From: Anseranas semipalmata | Taxonomy: Eukaryota > Chordata > Aves > Anseriformes > Anseranatidae | Reading direction: 5' to 3' | Assembly (NCBI GenBank): GCA_013399115.1 | Contig: VXAA01001112.1 | Coordinates: 110,011-174,010, forward strand | DNA length: 64,000 bases | Part shown: piece by piece, positions 50,221 through 62,739 of the stretch | How positions within the stretch are numbered: position 1 is the stretch's first letter | How the letters are laid out: the number at the start of each line of letters is the position of its first letter | Notes under the pieces: generated by a model | Seen by the model: only the letters and a program-made list of their open reading frames with translations | What the model was told of the DNA's origin: nothing | The model's database searches: none | Position numbers and translations under genes: made by a program

Positions 50221-51082
50221 GGGGCAACCTAGGGCTTACAGACAAACGGATAACACGCCCTTTTTTTGGACCACAGATAAATAAATAGTCAGAGCCTGAG
50301 AGACAAGAAAACTGGGTTTTGCCAGTAAATTGCTGCTGCATCTAGGTAGGCCACCCTTACGCAGATTTTTAAAAGTGTCTTTTGACTTGCAAACCTTACC
50401 AATCTTAGAACTGTTGAAGAGGCTGATGGCTGCAGTACACCAGCAGGACTTTCTGATGCCTGTACCCTCAGGATGGCTGAATGGCAACCTGAGTAATCCC
50501 AGTGTACCTGGAAAACAGTTTCCAGTCACTCGCTGTCTCATTTTCTCCCTCTTTAAAATCCACAGGACAACCATCCACGGATGAAGTGTTTGAGCACGCT
50601 GGATGAAAAAGAGAGAGCAATTGCAGAGGCTTATATTACTGATCATTTGATACTCATTGACAGCATATTTACAAATCCATAAATGGTTGATTCAGTCCCA
50701 GTATCAAGGCTACTGGGCTTTTAACATCACTATACTGCATCTGGTAAGAGAAGAACACTTTGTATAATCCTGGCCTAAGAATGGCAGTGCTTCAGCCTAC
50801 TTCAATAAATAATTATCCATTTTGTTTTAACTGGGCACTAAGCAGCTGAAAGATGCACAGAAATGAAGAATTCAGAAGTCCGTACTCTAGGCAAAAAAGG
50901 AAAAAGCAAAAGTGTGAAGGATCACGTAACTACATGTGGCTAATGTGAATTCTCAACTTCTGTGCTGCCGCATGCTTTCTATTTAAAATACAACCTTAAA
51001 GTGCCATTAGCACACATTTTTGCGGGTAACCAGGATCCCATGTAAGTATTTGGTCTTCCATGGTCTTCCATCAGGACCCATC
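50221..51082. other. Unique sequence 5' of the LINE
   Basis: No gene recognised. At 51,051-51,070 the ten bases TGGTCTTCCA occur twice in tandem just before the LINE homology begins. This may be a small rearrangement at the insertion's 5' edge. Confidence 0.5.
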
Positions 51083-51084
51083 CA

Positions 51085-52285
51085 TGGGTCCCGATGGGAT
51101 GCACCTGAGGGTGCTGAGGGAGCTGGCGGAAGTCATTGCTAGGCCACTCTCCATCATCTTTGGTAAGTCCTGGGAAATGGGAGAGGTGCCTGAGGACTGG
51201 AGGAAAGCAAATGTCACTCCAGTCTTCCAAAAGGGCAAGAAGGAGGACCCAGGTAACTATAGACCAGTCAGCCTCACCTCCATCCCTGGAAAGGTGATGG
51301 AACAACTTATCCTTGGTGCTGTCTCTAGACATATCAAGGATAAGAGAAGAGGGTATTAAGGGCAGCCAACATAGCTTCACCAAGGGTAAGTCATGCCTGA
51401 CCAACCTGGTGGCCTTTTATGAAGACATAACCAGGTGGATAGATGATGGTAAAGCAGTGGATGTGGTCTTTCTTGATTTCAGTAAGGCATTTGACACTGT
51501 CTCCCACAGCATGCTCATGGCAAAACTGAGGAAGTGTGGTCTGGATGATCAGACTTCCAGATGGAGTCTGAGGAGTGAGGCGGACTGTGAACTGGCTGAA
51601 GGGAAGAAGCCAGAGAGTTGTGGTCAATGGGACGGAGTCTAAGTGGAGGCCTGTATCTAGTGGAGTCCCTCAAGGGTCAGTGCTGGGACCAGTACTGTTC
51701 AATATATTCATCAACGACTTGGATGGGGGAATAGAGTGCACTGTCAGCAAGTTCACTGATGACACAAAACTGAGAGGAGTGGCTGACACGCCAGAAGGCT
51801 GTGCTGCCATCCAGCNTCTCCTCCCCCTCTACTCCGCTCTGGTAAGACCGCATCTGGAATATTGTGTCCAGTTCTGGGCCTCTCAGTTCAACAGGGACAT
51901 GGAACTGTTTGAGAGAGTCCAGCGCAGAGCCACGAAGATGATTAAGGGAGTGGAGCATCTCCCTTATGAGGAAAGGCTGAGGGAGCTGGGTCTCTTTAGC
52001 TTGGAGAAAAGGAGACTGAGGGGTGACCTCATTAATGTTTATAAATATGTAAAGGGTGAGTGTCAGGAGGATGAAGCCAGGCTCTTCTCCTTGACATCCA
52101 ACGATAAGACAAAGGGCAATGGATGCAAGCTGGAACATAGGAGGTTCCACTTAAATATGAGAAGAAACTTCTTCACAGTGAGGGTGACGGAGCACTGGAA
52201 CAGGCTGCCCAGACAGGTTGTAGAGTCTCCTTTTCTGGAGACTTTCAAAACCCGCCTGGATGCATTCCTGTGTGACCTGATCTAG
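51085..52285 (+). pseudogene. CR1 ORF2 reverse transcriptase, frameshifted and internally incomplete
   Basis: The reading continues through three frames. Frame one (to about 51,350) carries [13 protein letters not shown] and the NYRPVSLTS block. After a shift at about 51,340-51,365, frame two carries SFTKGKSCLTNL and the palm motif LDFSKAFDTV (first catalytic Asp). After a second shift at about 51,560-51,590, frame three carries [14 protein letters not shown] and FTDD at 51,752-51,763. FTDD matches the family's FADD box with Ala to Thr and both catalytic aspartates kept. Next comes EGCAAIQ, then the N, then [16 protein letters not shown], the [13 protein letters not shown] block and the C-terminal EHWNRLP region, ending in TAG at 52,283-52,285. 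About 100 residues normally found between EGCAAIQ and LLPLYSALV are absent. The copy cannot encode a working enzyme as assembled. Confidence 0.95.
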
Positions 52286-52349
52286 GTATTCCTGCTCCGG
52301 CAGGGTGATTGGACTAGATGATCTTTCAAGGTCCCTTCCAATCCCTAAC

Positions 52350-52376
52350 ATTCTGTGATTCTGTGATTCTGTGATT
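52350..52376 (+). repeat. CR1 terminal octamer repeat (ATTCTGTG)3.4
   Basis: Three perfect ATTCTGTG units (52,350-52,373) plus ATT. The CR1 reverse transcriptase uses these 3' octamers for template recognition. They mark the exact 3' boundary of the element and its strand. Confidence 0.96.
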
Positions 52377-54690
52377 TGTCTCTACATCATAGTACGAAGT
52401 GAAAAGTTAATCCATATATTCAACAATGTTTTTCAGATTTCCTGATTTTTGGTGTGCTTAGCTATGTAGCCTAAAATTTAAATACACACATTTCTACAGA
52501 GAATATGATACACTTTCTCTCTAATATTTTACTCTTTTCTGTTACATTGAGAGATTTCCAAACAGTTCTTTTAAACATGCAGTGTATATTTAGTAGTAAA
52601 GGGATTACAAAAGTATTCCATTTCTTGACTGGAACAGTATTTACTATATTCACATTCTCAAACTGAGATTTTCAAGACAACTCAATGATAATGCTTTAAG
52701 CATAATACGGTTCATTTATATTCTTCCTTGAGGGAGATGGAAACACAAACACCATCTTAATTAATTCATATAGGACAGATTTAGAGTTATCAGTAAATGT
52801 GTCTGCAAAATACCACTTGGGAAAATATAGGCTAGTGTTATTACATGTAGAGGCAGCTACCTTGCTAAAGAATAACTCCAGAAACCTGGAAGCTTAAATC
52901 ATATGCAGCATGGAGTAATTGCTGCTGCTACTGCACTTCCAGTGTTAGCATGGAAAGTGCTGATCCCAGTTCAGATTCAGCACTCAAAACTGCTCCAAAG
53001 TGAGACTAAAATAGACTTAATGAATGCTTTCAGCAAACTATTTTTGTTTTATATCTAAATGGGTGAAAAAGGAGAATTTAACCACAATCCATACCATGAG
53101 TTCGATATCCAGAAAGATTTATGCATAAGTTTTATTTGTCTGCTTGGTTCAATAATTAGTTTTAAACATCATTTACTCCATGGATAGTTTACACATATGC
53201 TGTGTCCAGGGTATGATGCAAAAATCAGTTTTGCAATGAATAGTTGAGGCAAGGCAAATACCATGTAAATAAGGTGCTGGGAAACACAAAGACACAATTT
53301 ATGAGGATGCATATTATGTTAACAAGCTGGGATGTGGGAAGCCACCTCATGTGAACCAGCATTGTTTCTGTCTTCCTAGTCAAGTACTGAGCCTCTGTCA
53401 GTAGGAAATGCACATATTTCAGTGTTATCTAGTATTTCTATGAGAATGACACATAAAAAGACTATTGCAATTATTTGATTCCACTCTTCTCAGCATTAGT
53501 GTGAATGACAGGGAAATGGGCAGAAAACAATGGCAGCTTCCTTTTTTTTATTTTTTACCCAAGTAGAATTTACTAAAAATTTGATTTCAGTATCCAGAGA
53601 GAGAATAATTAGCTTCATTTTGCTTTAAAGATTGATCAGTTCTAGTGCAGCTTAATACAACTAGTATATAGTAGAAATAGCAAGCTTCCCGTGTTGTTCC
53701 CACTCTGTGCTCAGAAAACTTGACAAACTGGCACACATCAAGGACAGAGATATTCAGTTTAAATTGCTACTGTTCAAATCTCAGGTGAACCTTCATAAAC
53801 AAATCTTTTTTAATTATGCATTCATTTCAACATATGTTGAGCACACAAATGCTACTCATTAAAAATTTACCTGCATTCAATAAATTCTATTTGGTATTCA
53901 TTAGTGTGCAGCATTCCCTGGAAAAAGACTTCCAGATTGCAGGGTCTCACCAAATAGCTGCACTACAATTTTCTGGCACAAGGAAATGCTTTTCTAGGTT
54001 TACACACTAAATACTTGGTTAAACTCAAACTAGTAAAAATTCAGCTTTGTGAAGAAATCAGTGTTTCGCAGGATGCAAGAAGGCTTGTTCAGTAATCCAA
54101 ATGAGCAGACAGGAGCTAGGCATCTTCAGGCAAGCATATCATCCTCTTGAAGCAATTTCAACTTCAATTTCAGGCTATGTACAAGAAATAAATCTGGGAG
54201 GTCCAATAGCCATTGTTGGGAAGAGGCTTACATTGCCGTAACAGTCTTCTCAAGCCAGCAGAGAAATTTCTGATGAAGCTCAGAAGATATTAGAGAGGAA
54301 AATGACGTCCCCTTTTGCTCCTCCATCTGATGGGTTGTCTGAGGCACAGAGGAGCACAGCATGTAGGCATCAGTGTGCTCTCTCTTTATCCCCTGCCCAG
54401 ATCTGATGAGTCTGATCTTTCCAATCTGCCCAGGAAAAAATGGGGCTCCTGTCATAGCACAATCTAATGAGCTGTTTTAAAGCCATTTTTATGGCAAACA
54501 CAGAGGACAACAAAGCTCTCAGCTTTATCATAAATATACATGGTTCAGGGGGAAAAGATGCCTCTTCTGTTGATACATCTGTACATCACACTGAGCCTCA
54601 CCTTCTGAACTGCCTGTGAGGTGAGTTACACTGACCCTTGGCTACCCACCCTTACAGAAACTGTTGCTCATGAGTCCAGGTCCAAGTGCC
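52377..54690. other. AT-rich unique sequence
   Basis: No recognised gene or repeat. Open frames are few and short (the longest about 75 codons, minus strand, 54,228-54,455). Confidence 0.6.
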
Positions 54691-55010
54691 TGCTGCAGAT
54701 TAACACCTTAATACCAGGCAGCTATTAATCAATCAAGCACAACAATCCACATTAGACTTTTAAATGGGTGAGGGAAAAGCTGTTTGACACCATGACAAAT
54801 TGCACGGAAGAGAACAACCTACTGGTAATTGGTTGTAACCAATAAAGTAAGCTGAACACAGAGGCTACTAATGATAGCCACTTGCTAAACAACTGTTAAT
54901 TGTAAAAGTTTCTGGAGCCTTTTGACATGATCTCTGGCAGATTATATGCAAAGCCACCTGGAGGAATAAATTAATTGCAGGTAATTATAGCTTTGCCATG
55001 TCCAGAAAGA
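54691..55010. promoter_or_regulatory. Candidate enhancer-like AT-rich block
   Basis: ATTAATCAATCAAG (54,724-54,737), the double CCAAT palindrome (listed separately), ACAACTGTTAATTG near 54,890, AAATTAATTG (54,968-54,977) and GTAATTATAG lie within 300 repeat-free bases without open frames. The density of homeodomain/HNF/CCAAT-type words suggests regulatory DNA. Function and conservation are not demonstrable here. Confidence 0.3.
54828..54843. promoter_or_regulatory. Double CCAAT-box palindrome
   Basis: ATTGGTT, GT, AACCAAT. The 7-base arms are perfect reverse complements and place two CCAAT boxes head to head, 2 bases apart. The palindrome is seen directly. Recognition by NF-Y or another CCAAT-binding factor is inference, and the spacing is tight for two NF-Y trimers. 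Confidence 0.4.
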
Positions 55011-58000
55011 AAAAATGCAATGCAACTTAAAAATTAAAAGGAGATTATCAGAATTAAATGAATCCTTTTAAAAGGAACAAATGAAGACAGAGAACTCCAT
55101 CAGCAGAAGTGAGAGAAAATGGGAGCAACTATTAGAGGACTTGTCTTAAGAAAGTTCCTTTAAAGAAAAGGTGCCTTAAAAGCAGCAAGTGAACCATATT
55201 CAATAACTCAGCATGGTCCAGGACAGCTATCTCCAGTAACAAGGCAGTGGTTCAGGCTATATATACCTACCAATAATTTACAAGAAAAAGAAAAAAATCA
55301 ATCTTAAATGAAAGTTTTTTTTTTTTTTTAACAGAACTGCCAAATTCTCTCTGGAGTCAAAGAAAAATAAAATCAGAAACTTATATACCCTAATGACCCA
55401 TGCCTCTGTGTGTTTTCCTCTTAGATGTCTTCCTGAATTCACCAAGCAGGCTACCCACACACAAATACATCTGATGTCTGAAACACCAAGAGAAAGAAGA
55501 GACTCAGCACATGGGACCAGGGCCACAACCCATGCACTGGCCTACCTAAGTCCATCTGCAGCAAGTGCTGTGGTACACACAGCACCCCAAGGTGTGCTCT
55601 TCTATGAAAAGAATCAAACTATTGTCTTCTTTCAACACTTTGTGTGCACATTATCTCTAACACCACTAGTCTTCCCAGTATGCATCCTTTACCTTTCAGG
55701 TATTCTTTAACATTTAGGACTACTGGAAATGCATCAACTTCTCTTTGTTCTTACTGCCCTAGCGGATTATGTTTTCATACATTTTCCCTGCAACTCCATT
55801 GCTTAGCTCAGGTACTTACAACTGGTCTTACTCAGTGGCTTCCATTACTGTTTAACAATGAAACCAAGTTAAAATTTAATTACAACTCAGGCTCAAAACA
55901 TGTCACTGCAACTGTCAATGTAGAAGAAATTTTAGCCTATGCTTCACAATATATAGTCTAATATGTCACATCATAATAGAGAGAAATCCCTGGATGACAT
56001 AGCATTGCAAGTCTTGTTAGGCGGGGAAAAAAAGTATAGAATGTAATGGGCTAGATTCAGTCTCTGAGGCTCCCCTGGAGGACTGCATAATCTGATATGA
56101 AGGAGTCTAAAGCCAAAAATCAAAAGTGAAGGTGGTATATTTGCTCCCCCCCTCTTTCCTCCTCCTTGACACAGCTGAATATGGTTCACATTTTACCTGA
56201 TACACTTCCAGTTACATATTTACACCCACATTTAGGCTCCTACCTCAGCTCACGTTTCTGAATTGCTCAGAAACCCAGCAGCTCCCATTTCAACTAACAC
56301 CCTCACTTCAGATAACCATTATTTTGAAATCCCGCCTAAAACTGTAAAGTTTAACTGTAAGACAGCCACTGAATCTCCCAGAATTTACTTGTCTTCAGTA
56401 GCATATGACATTTTATTTTAAAATGTTACCTTTACATATGAGTGTAAGGTCAGGTATTGTCTCCTCTGAGGCAGCACCACTTCGGCAAGGTTACATGACC
56501 GCTGTGGCTCTTCATATATGCAAAATAATTGCCTCCCATCCTTTCATGATTTATATGGTTTTCACAGAGTTTCGTGAGCAAACCTGTGGATGACAAATGT
56601 TTCACCTCTCAGGAAAAGTGCTTCTACCCCCAATCACTTGAAGAAGCAGGGAGTCATCACATGACAAGAGGATTTGGTATGATAATGGAAATCCATCTTT
56701 TTCCCCTTCAGCCACTTTGTTACAATCCAGAGAGTTATCTCAAGTGTCAGGATTAACAGAATTTGCTCTGGCTGTTTCTCCAAGCAGAAAGATGAAGTGC
56801 AAGTAACATAAACTCTCTTCCAAGTAACACACGGATGATAAATCTCTGGTCTTAATTCTCACAGATAAAGCAACTTTTCTTTCAGAATAGGCATGTTTTG
56901 TGTGCTTATCTTTATTAAACAGCATTTTATGTTAGACATCTCAGCATATCTTCATGACCATCGTGGATTTTAATAGGATCTCATCTATATAAGCACAGTT
57001 CGGAGGCCATCCTAAGCAGCAAATATATGTTTTCAAGCTACCTAGAATGAAATACAGTGATTTTTTTTCTTATTGAAATTGTTACAGGCTGCAATAATTC
57101 TTATTTGCTTGTCTGGCTCTGGAGGTGTTTTGTCACACTGAAGATGTCCCCATTTCCTATAATGTAGTTTTGAGTCAATGTAATTATACTGCCCTCCTGG
57201 TTTTTGGCCAGGTAAATAACAGCATGATAGTGTACAATCCAAAATCTATGTGAGGACACTGAGAAATTGCCAGGTTGCTGTAGAAAACTGGTTTTGCTCT
57301 CTCCAAATCTAATTACCCTGGAATAATCTTGTTTGCATCATAAGGACTCAGCAATCATTTGCATTATATGCAAGATAGTGAATGCAGGGTGAAATGCTCT
57401 TTCTGAGCTGTGATGATGCAGTTTGAAGCAATGGGAGCAAAGGTTGGGGTTGGTCCTTCAGAACTCATATCCAGAACAGTGATCATGAATTATCAGTGAG
57501 AGTAGGAGGGCTGAGTCATTTGGGATGCACAATGCCATACACTGATGCCAGGACTTTTCATGGCTAAGCAGAGCTGGCAGGCATCCGGCAGAGTCCTGTC
57601 TGAAAAAGGCACAGCATAAACAGGGGAAAGGTGAGTGACAAGACGCCCACACAGACCTTGCCTTTGACTTCCAGCACCTCCACACCGTCCTCTGCAAACC
57701 CCTTGAGGACAGAGAGTACCAATCAGTGTGCACCAAAAAGTCTACTCTGCAAATCATCTGGACACATGCAATAATAACATCAGTTCTGTGAACAACCCAG
57801 GGACTGATTTCCAGCAAATCTGATTGTTCTGGCTGGCTGACTTTTAACTGAAATAGACCGAGGAAATGCTCTGAATGAAGTTCACCCTTCATTAGGCAGC
57901 AGAGTCTCTCTAGCATGGAGAAACTGTCACTGAGGAATTAGGTCCCCAATAGCTTGGGTAATTGCCCCACGCCTGTTTCCAGTGCACGTACTCTGATGGG

Positions 58001-61000
58001 TAATAGAGGCTGAGTTCAAATTTTATCTTTTTTTTTCCTTCCACAAGGGGATTGATGGTATCTTTTCATTTACCAAACTAGTCTACTTCCATGAAATTCA
58101 TAGGAATTCAGTGCCTTTGGCTACAACCATATAAGTAAACTGAAGAGAAGCTGAAAGTATGCTGAAGGACGGGCATGTGTGTGTCCACAATGCTTAATTA
58201 GCACGACATTATCTAGCACTTTTTTTTGTAACTCCTACTCGAGAAAAGTTTGGGTCTAATTTCAGGAAGAAGCAATTCCAAAATACACCCAGGGAACAAG
58301 CAAAAGAGGGCTTAGCCATGTGCACATGAGTTTTGGTCTGCTTTAATTATTATTAAAGATGGACATTTTTTACATCACTACCCCTCCAAGACAACCAAAA
58401 GCTCTTAAGAGGGTGCTCAGCCACACAGGTTCCCACAAGTTCATCTGCCAACATGAGTGTGTAAAACATAGTTGTTTAAAAATGTATCAAAACAGTATAA
58501 GCAATTTTTTGCAACTCAACACTACGGCATGTTTTTTCACACTAAAAATGATTGAGTTCTCCTTGTTAGAGGAGGCCATTACCTATTATTTCTAGATTTA
58601 CAGATCAGAATCACTAATTTCAGTAATCAAATGAATTATTGAATAAAAAAAAATGCTCTTCTATAGTTTTTTTTTCATTTGCAGTACTTTACTAAATCCT
58701 TACTATCCTTATGTATGGAAAAAATTAAGAAAAGTAAAAGGAAATGTCATCCCAGAATTAACCAGTGGGTGAGTTAGCAGAAGGTAGGGTATGCTCCCCT
58801 GCCAGATATTTACTTTCTCTTCCTCTCCTCCCTCTAGGAGCTGGTAACGTCTTTGTCCCATAATTACAAATTCTCTTCTTTTTAGTGGCTGTAACTGCCT
58901 TCCACTCATCCAACTAATATTGTTAAACCTGAAGTGACTTTTTCCAGTCTCTAGCTTGAAATGTTCCATGTTTGTCTCATTGTTGATTAAGGGATACTTC
59001 ATCTGTAAGCTTCCATGCTGTTTCCAATTACATAAGTCAGTCTAACAAATGACATTTCTCCTTGCAAACTTCCCTTATGGTCATAGATCAACACTGCTAC
59101 AACCTACCAGAAGCCTGCTTAACGACTGGATGCACTGACATCAGCACTGAAGATACAAAACATTAATATTCTTGATAGAGGAACCCAGACATCATGACTG
59201 AATCCAGATTTCCTGCAGCCCACACAGGTCTTCAGTTGTATTGTCAAGAATTCAGCCCAGACTACAGACTACAGTCTTAGCCTCAGGAATATCTGTTGTG
59301 GAACAGTGAGAGAAGAGAATAACCCTTTATCATTCAAGTGTCTTTTATTGAGTCTCTCTCATTATGGTTTTGTGAAAAGAAGTGTTGGAAGTGTTAGAAG
59401 TCTGAGAAAGCTTGATCTGCTTATACTGCGGCCAAGTAGAAAGACTTTAGGTCTCATTAGAATTCTGCAGTGTTTGTTTCTTTTAAAAAAAAAAAACATG
59501 CACAGTAACTGCGTCAGCTAAGGCACTGAAAAGCAGGACAGCTGTGAACAAAACTCCACAAGCCTTTTGTCTCACACTTGTTCTTTCCCTTCTCCAGTCA
59601 TGCTTTCCAGCCAGCTTTCTGACAACCAGTGGAGTGGAAAGATGGGTTAAAAGCTGCAATACTGATGGGTGTTTAGCAGTGGAGGAGAAGGAACAAGAAA
59701 GTCAATACCAATCTTGTAAAGACTCTGACCTACTTGCAGCCTGTGAGTGTATAATTGTACTCACCAATAATATTTGGCTATTTCATATTTTTGAAAAGTC
59801 CATTTTTTTAGAGATCTCTTAGATCTCTCTTAAAAGGTGCTTAGATCAAGGTATGACATAGTTTCCTCAAGAACATGATGCAGAACAAGCTCACCATTGA
59901 TTTTTGTTTCCTTGTTTTGTTCTGTTCAAACAACTGCACAGCTAAAAATAGTTTAACGTTGGCTCAGATCATTTGAGAAACACTTGATTATACAGAATAT
60001 AAGCTTGTAGAGACTTGTGACAAAAATATTGAGGAAGGTATGAATGAAAAATGGGTAGCAATGTATATGTGACTACCAGAAGAAACACAGCTCCCTGGAC
60101 ATCACTCCCAGCAGCAGAATTAAGGGAAGTTACTGTTTTTGTCACAACGACCAGGACAGTGCTCCTGATAAACCCACAGCCCAGATGACCAATGGGCAGA
60201 AGACTGCAATACATACACCAACAGGATGGCTAGAAGGCTGTGGCACTTAATATATCCCTTTCTTTTTCTGTTAGGCCAACAGACATCTCAAATATATATT
60301 ATACAAGGGAAAACCATCAATGGACAGCAATGTGACGTAATATTTATGAAAGGTGAAGTATGAACCCAAGACAAAGAATTACTTCATAGTAACTGATGGG
60401 TCCTAAGGGATAATAAAATGAATGTCCAAAAAGTAGCTTGATGTCTCCTGTGAAGAACAACCACAAAAAAAAATGATGAGGATTTGGTAGCCAGCATTCC
60501 TTGCATTCTGCGTCCAGACCACATGGACCCAAATTTTGGTATTTATGATTCTGTGACTGTTGGAGAGTGAATGCATAAATCAGCTTGCTTAAAGACTTTG
60601 TAGATAAATACCACATTCTTCTTCCAAAAGATCTTGCACCGAATTTTGTTGTGTTAATTTCCCTCCAAGTGAGAGTCACAGACTTACGTGTCTGGTATTT
60701 TCCTGCAATTGGGTTTGAAAATGCGTAGCGGGAAGACTGGAGCAAATAGCTTTCCTGCAACACAGAATCTGTTCCTTAAGTACTAAAAAGAATGATATTG
60801 CCTTCTCTACATCCCTGTGATCCCTGGAGATGCAGCCCCACAAGAGCTGAGCAAAAATAGAAGAGCAAGCCCAAGAACAATAAATGAGGATCAGACAGAA
60901 GGCCAGCTCACCAAACATTTCCATGTTGATGAGCTAGGCCAAGGGAAAGCCCATAAGTCAAGCTTGCAGGTCAGGGTCCAGATCAGTAGGGCTGATGCCC

Positions 61001-62698
61001 AGACACGGGCAAGGCTGCATGCAGCAGAGCACAGGCACGCACTGCAGGCAAGGGCCTGAGCTTAAATGCATGTCCCAGGCAAAGAGGAGACCACCAGCAC
61101 ATCTCCTCCCTGCTCTTTTCCACATAGCTCTTTTCAGAAGATCAGATCCAACCTCAGAGACAGCCTTGAGCCATGGCAGGCAGCCAAATCCCCCAGAAAG
61201 AAGAGCGAGAGAGGTTGCAGAGTCTCTTGCTCACTCAGGGTACTGATGCACAATGGCTCTAGATGGCTTCCTGTTTTCCTCACAGCCCTGCTCCTCAGGA
61301 GGCCTGGGTCTCAGGAAATTAGAGATACCAGACACCTTGGACCAGCTTGCCAGACTCATGTGAGAAAACACTGAAGACATTGTAAGCAAGGAGATACTAT
61401 TAGATTGATGTGAACTGTGGGACTGAGCTGAACACGAGCAGCAAAATCTTGTGTTTAGAAAAAGTCGGAGAAAAGGAGACTTTTCACATGAGTCAGGACC
61501 CCTGGAGTCAAAATAGGAGCTTTATCTATAGAAAAAGCTGCTTGTAACTTCACCGCATCATTTGCAAATTTAGCCATTTCCCCAGATTTGCCTTGGTCTT
61601 ATAGAACAAAAAAGTAGACTTACTGTTTAAATAATGGTCCAAGTTTCCCATCTCCTTATTTTCAGAAAGACATACCGCTGCCTTAACCTATCCTGCCACT
61701 GTGGAAAAAAATTCTGACACCAAAACACTTGGTCTAAATTCTCTTACAGCAATCTTTTCTTCCCTACAGAGGGGAAACACTGTGCTGAGGCCCATGATTT
61801 CTTCTTCCCACCTAGCAACAATCTCAGCAGAAAATCCTCTGGAACACCCGGCTTTGGCACTGCTAGTCTGGAGGGAGTTTTGTCAGTGAGAGTAATGATT
61901 TTGAGATTAATTGGAGTACAGAGACAACTAAATTGATTCTGAGAATGAACACTGCAAAGGCTGGTCTCATTAAGTCGTGTTCTGAAATGAATCAAGAATG
62001 TGTACATTTCTTCTCGTGCATGGGCTAAAATTATTCTGTATATATCATTGTGCCTAGTTGAACAATGGTGTCTGTCAATCAAGAAGATTATTTCTACTCC
62101 TAGGTATTTACCAGGAGTACTTCATAGCAGGCTACTGTAAACATGGCAAAATCCAAATGGGAAACCTACTTCTTGATTCTGTGTGTTCAGTCCAGTTGCA
62201 ACTAAAATGCCTCTGTGAAAGTCCGTGTAACCTGAGGAAATAATCTTACTCAATGTCAGTAACTCTGCTGTTGCCCTTGTCATTTATGTCATGGAGGAAA
62301 GGCTGGAACAGGCTATATTTAACAGCTTTGTGCACAAAAATGTCAGATCCAGGCATACACATGATGGACACCAAGTCCTTGGTTTCAGCAACTGAAACGT
62401 CATCTATGGACCCTGCTGGAGCTGCCTAAGATGGTAGTGCTTGTTTAGTTTCCAGGTGGTGCTGTCTGCACTGGATTACCATGGTCATGTTTGGAGAGTG
62501 ACACTAGAGTATTGTGGCTTATCAACTCTGCCCTCTGCACCACAGCTATCACTTGAAAGTGAAAAGCAATGATCAGAAGTGGCCCCAGGGTATGTAGGAG
62601 CAATGCAAGCAGTGAAGAAAGCCAATAACCAGACCAGAAGAGACTACTTCCTTAGGAAGGCTTCAAAGGAAATCTAGATTAAAAGCAAAAATAGATTG
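55011..62698. other. Unique non-coding sequence
   Basis: Over 7 kb without a recognised gene. A T15 run is listed separately. Open frames of 152 codons (minus, 57,458-57,916), 139 codons (minus, 60,344-60,763) and 105 codons (plus, 55,393-55,710) lack known domains, consistent starts or splice context. The region 58,600-59,300 is AT-rich and nearly frame-free. No interspersed repeat was recognised with confidence. Confidence 0.55.
55315..55329. repeat. Poly(T) tract, 15 nt
   Basis: A simple T-run followed by AACAG. Read on the + strand it resembles a polypyrimidine-tract acceptor (TTTTTAACAG), but no exon follows convincingly. Confidence 0.9.
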
Positions 62699-62739
62699 AA
62701 AAAAAAAAAAAAAAGGAAAAAAAAAGAAAAAGAAAAAGA
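62699..62739. repeat. A-rich tract with AAAAAG units
   Basis: A16, GG, A9, then G-interrupted AAAAAG units. It looks like a degenerating A-rich microsatellite. No polyadenylation signal is close upstream. Confidence 0.9.

Larger units (their letters stand above)
51083..52376 (+). mobile_element. CR1 LINE retrotransposon, 5'-truncated
   Basis: This non-LTR retrotransposon fragment holds part of ORF2 (reverse transcriptase and C-terminal region), a short 3' untranslated region and the CR1-specific terminal octamers. Homology begins at about the GPDGMH block near 51,085, so ORF1, the endonuclease and the first part of the polymerase are missing, as expected from incomplete reverse transcription. 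The sequence is fairly well preserved, with no in-frame stop inside the homologous blocks, implying moderate age. CR1 ends in ATTCTGTG-type repeats rather than poly(A). An N at 51,816 interrupts it. No target-site duplication is evident, which is usual for CR1. Confidence 0.97.

Noticed and set aside
51391..52351. Minus-strand open frames inside the CR1 element
   Set aside because: They are shadows of the plus-strand reverse-transcriptase frames, which carry the recognisable motifs.
57458..57916. 152-codon minus-strand open frame
   Set aside because: Cys/Ser/Leu-rich, with no motif I know and no splice or start context.
60520..60565. Possible CR1 3' end (GATTCTGTGA near 60,548)
   Set aside because: A single octamer-like word without the preceding TCCAACCC-type tail. 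Expected by chance.
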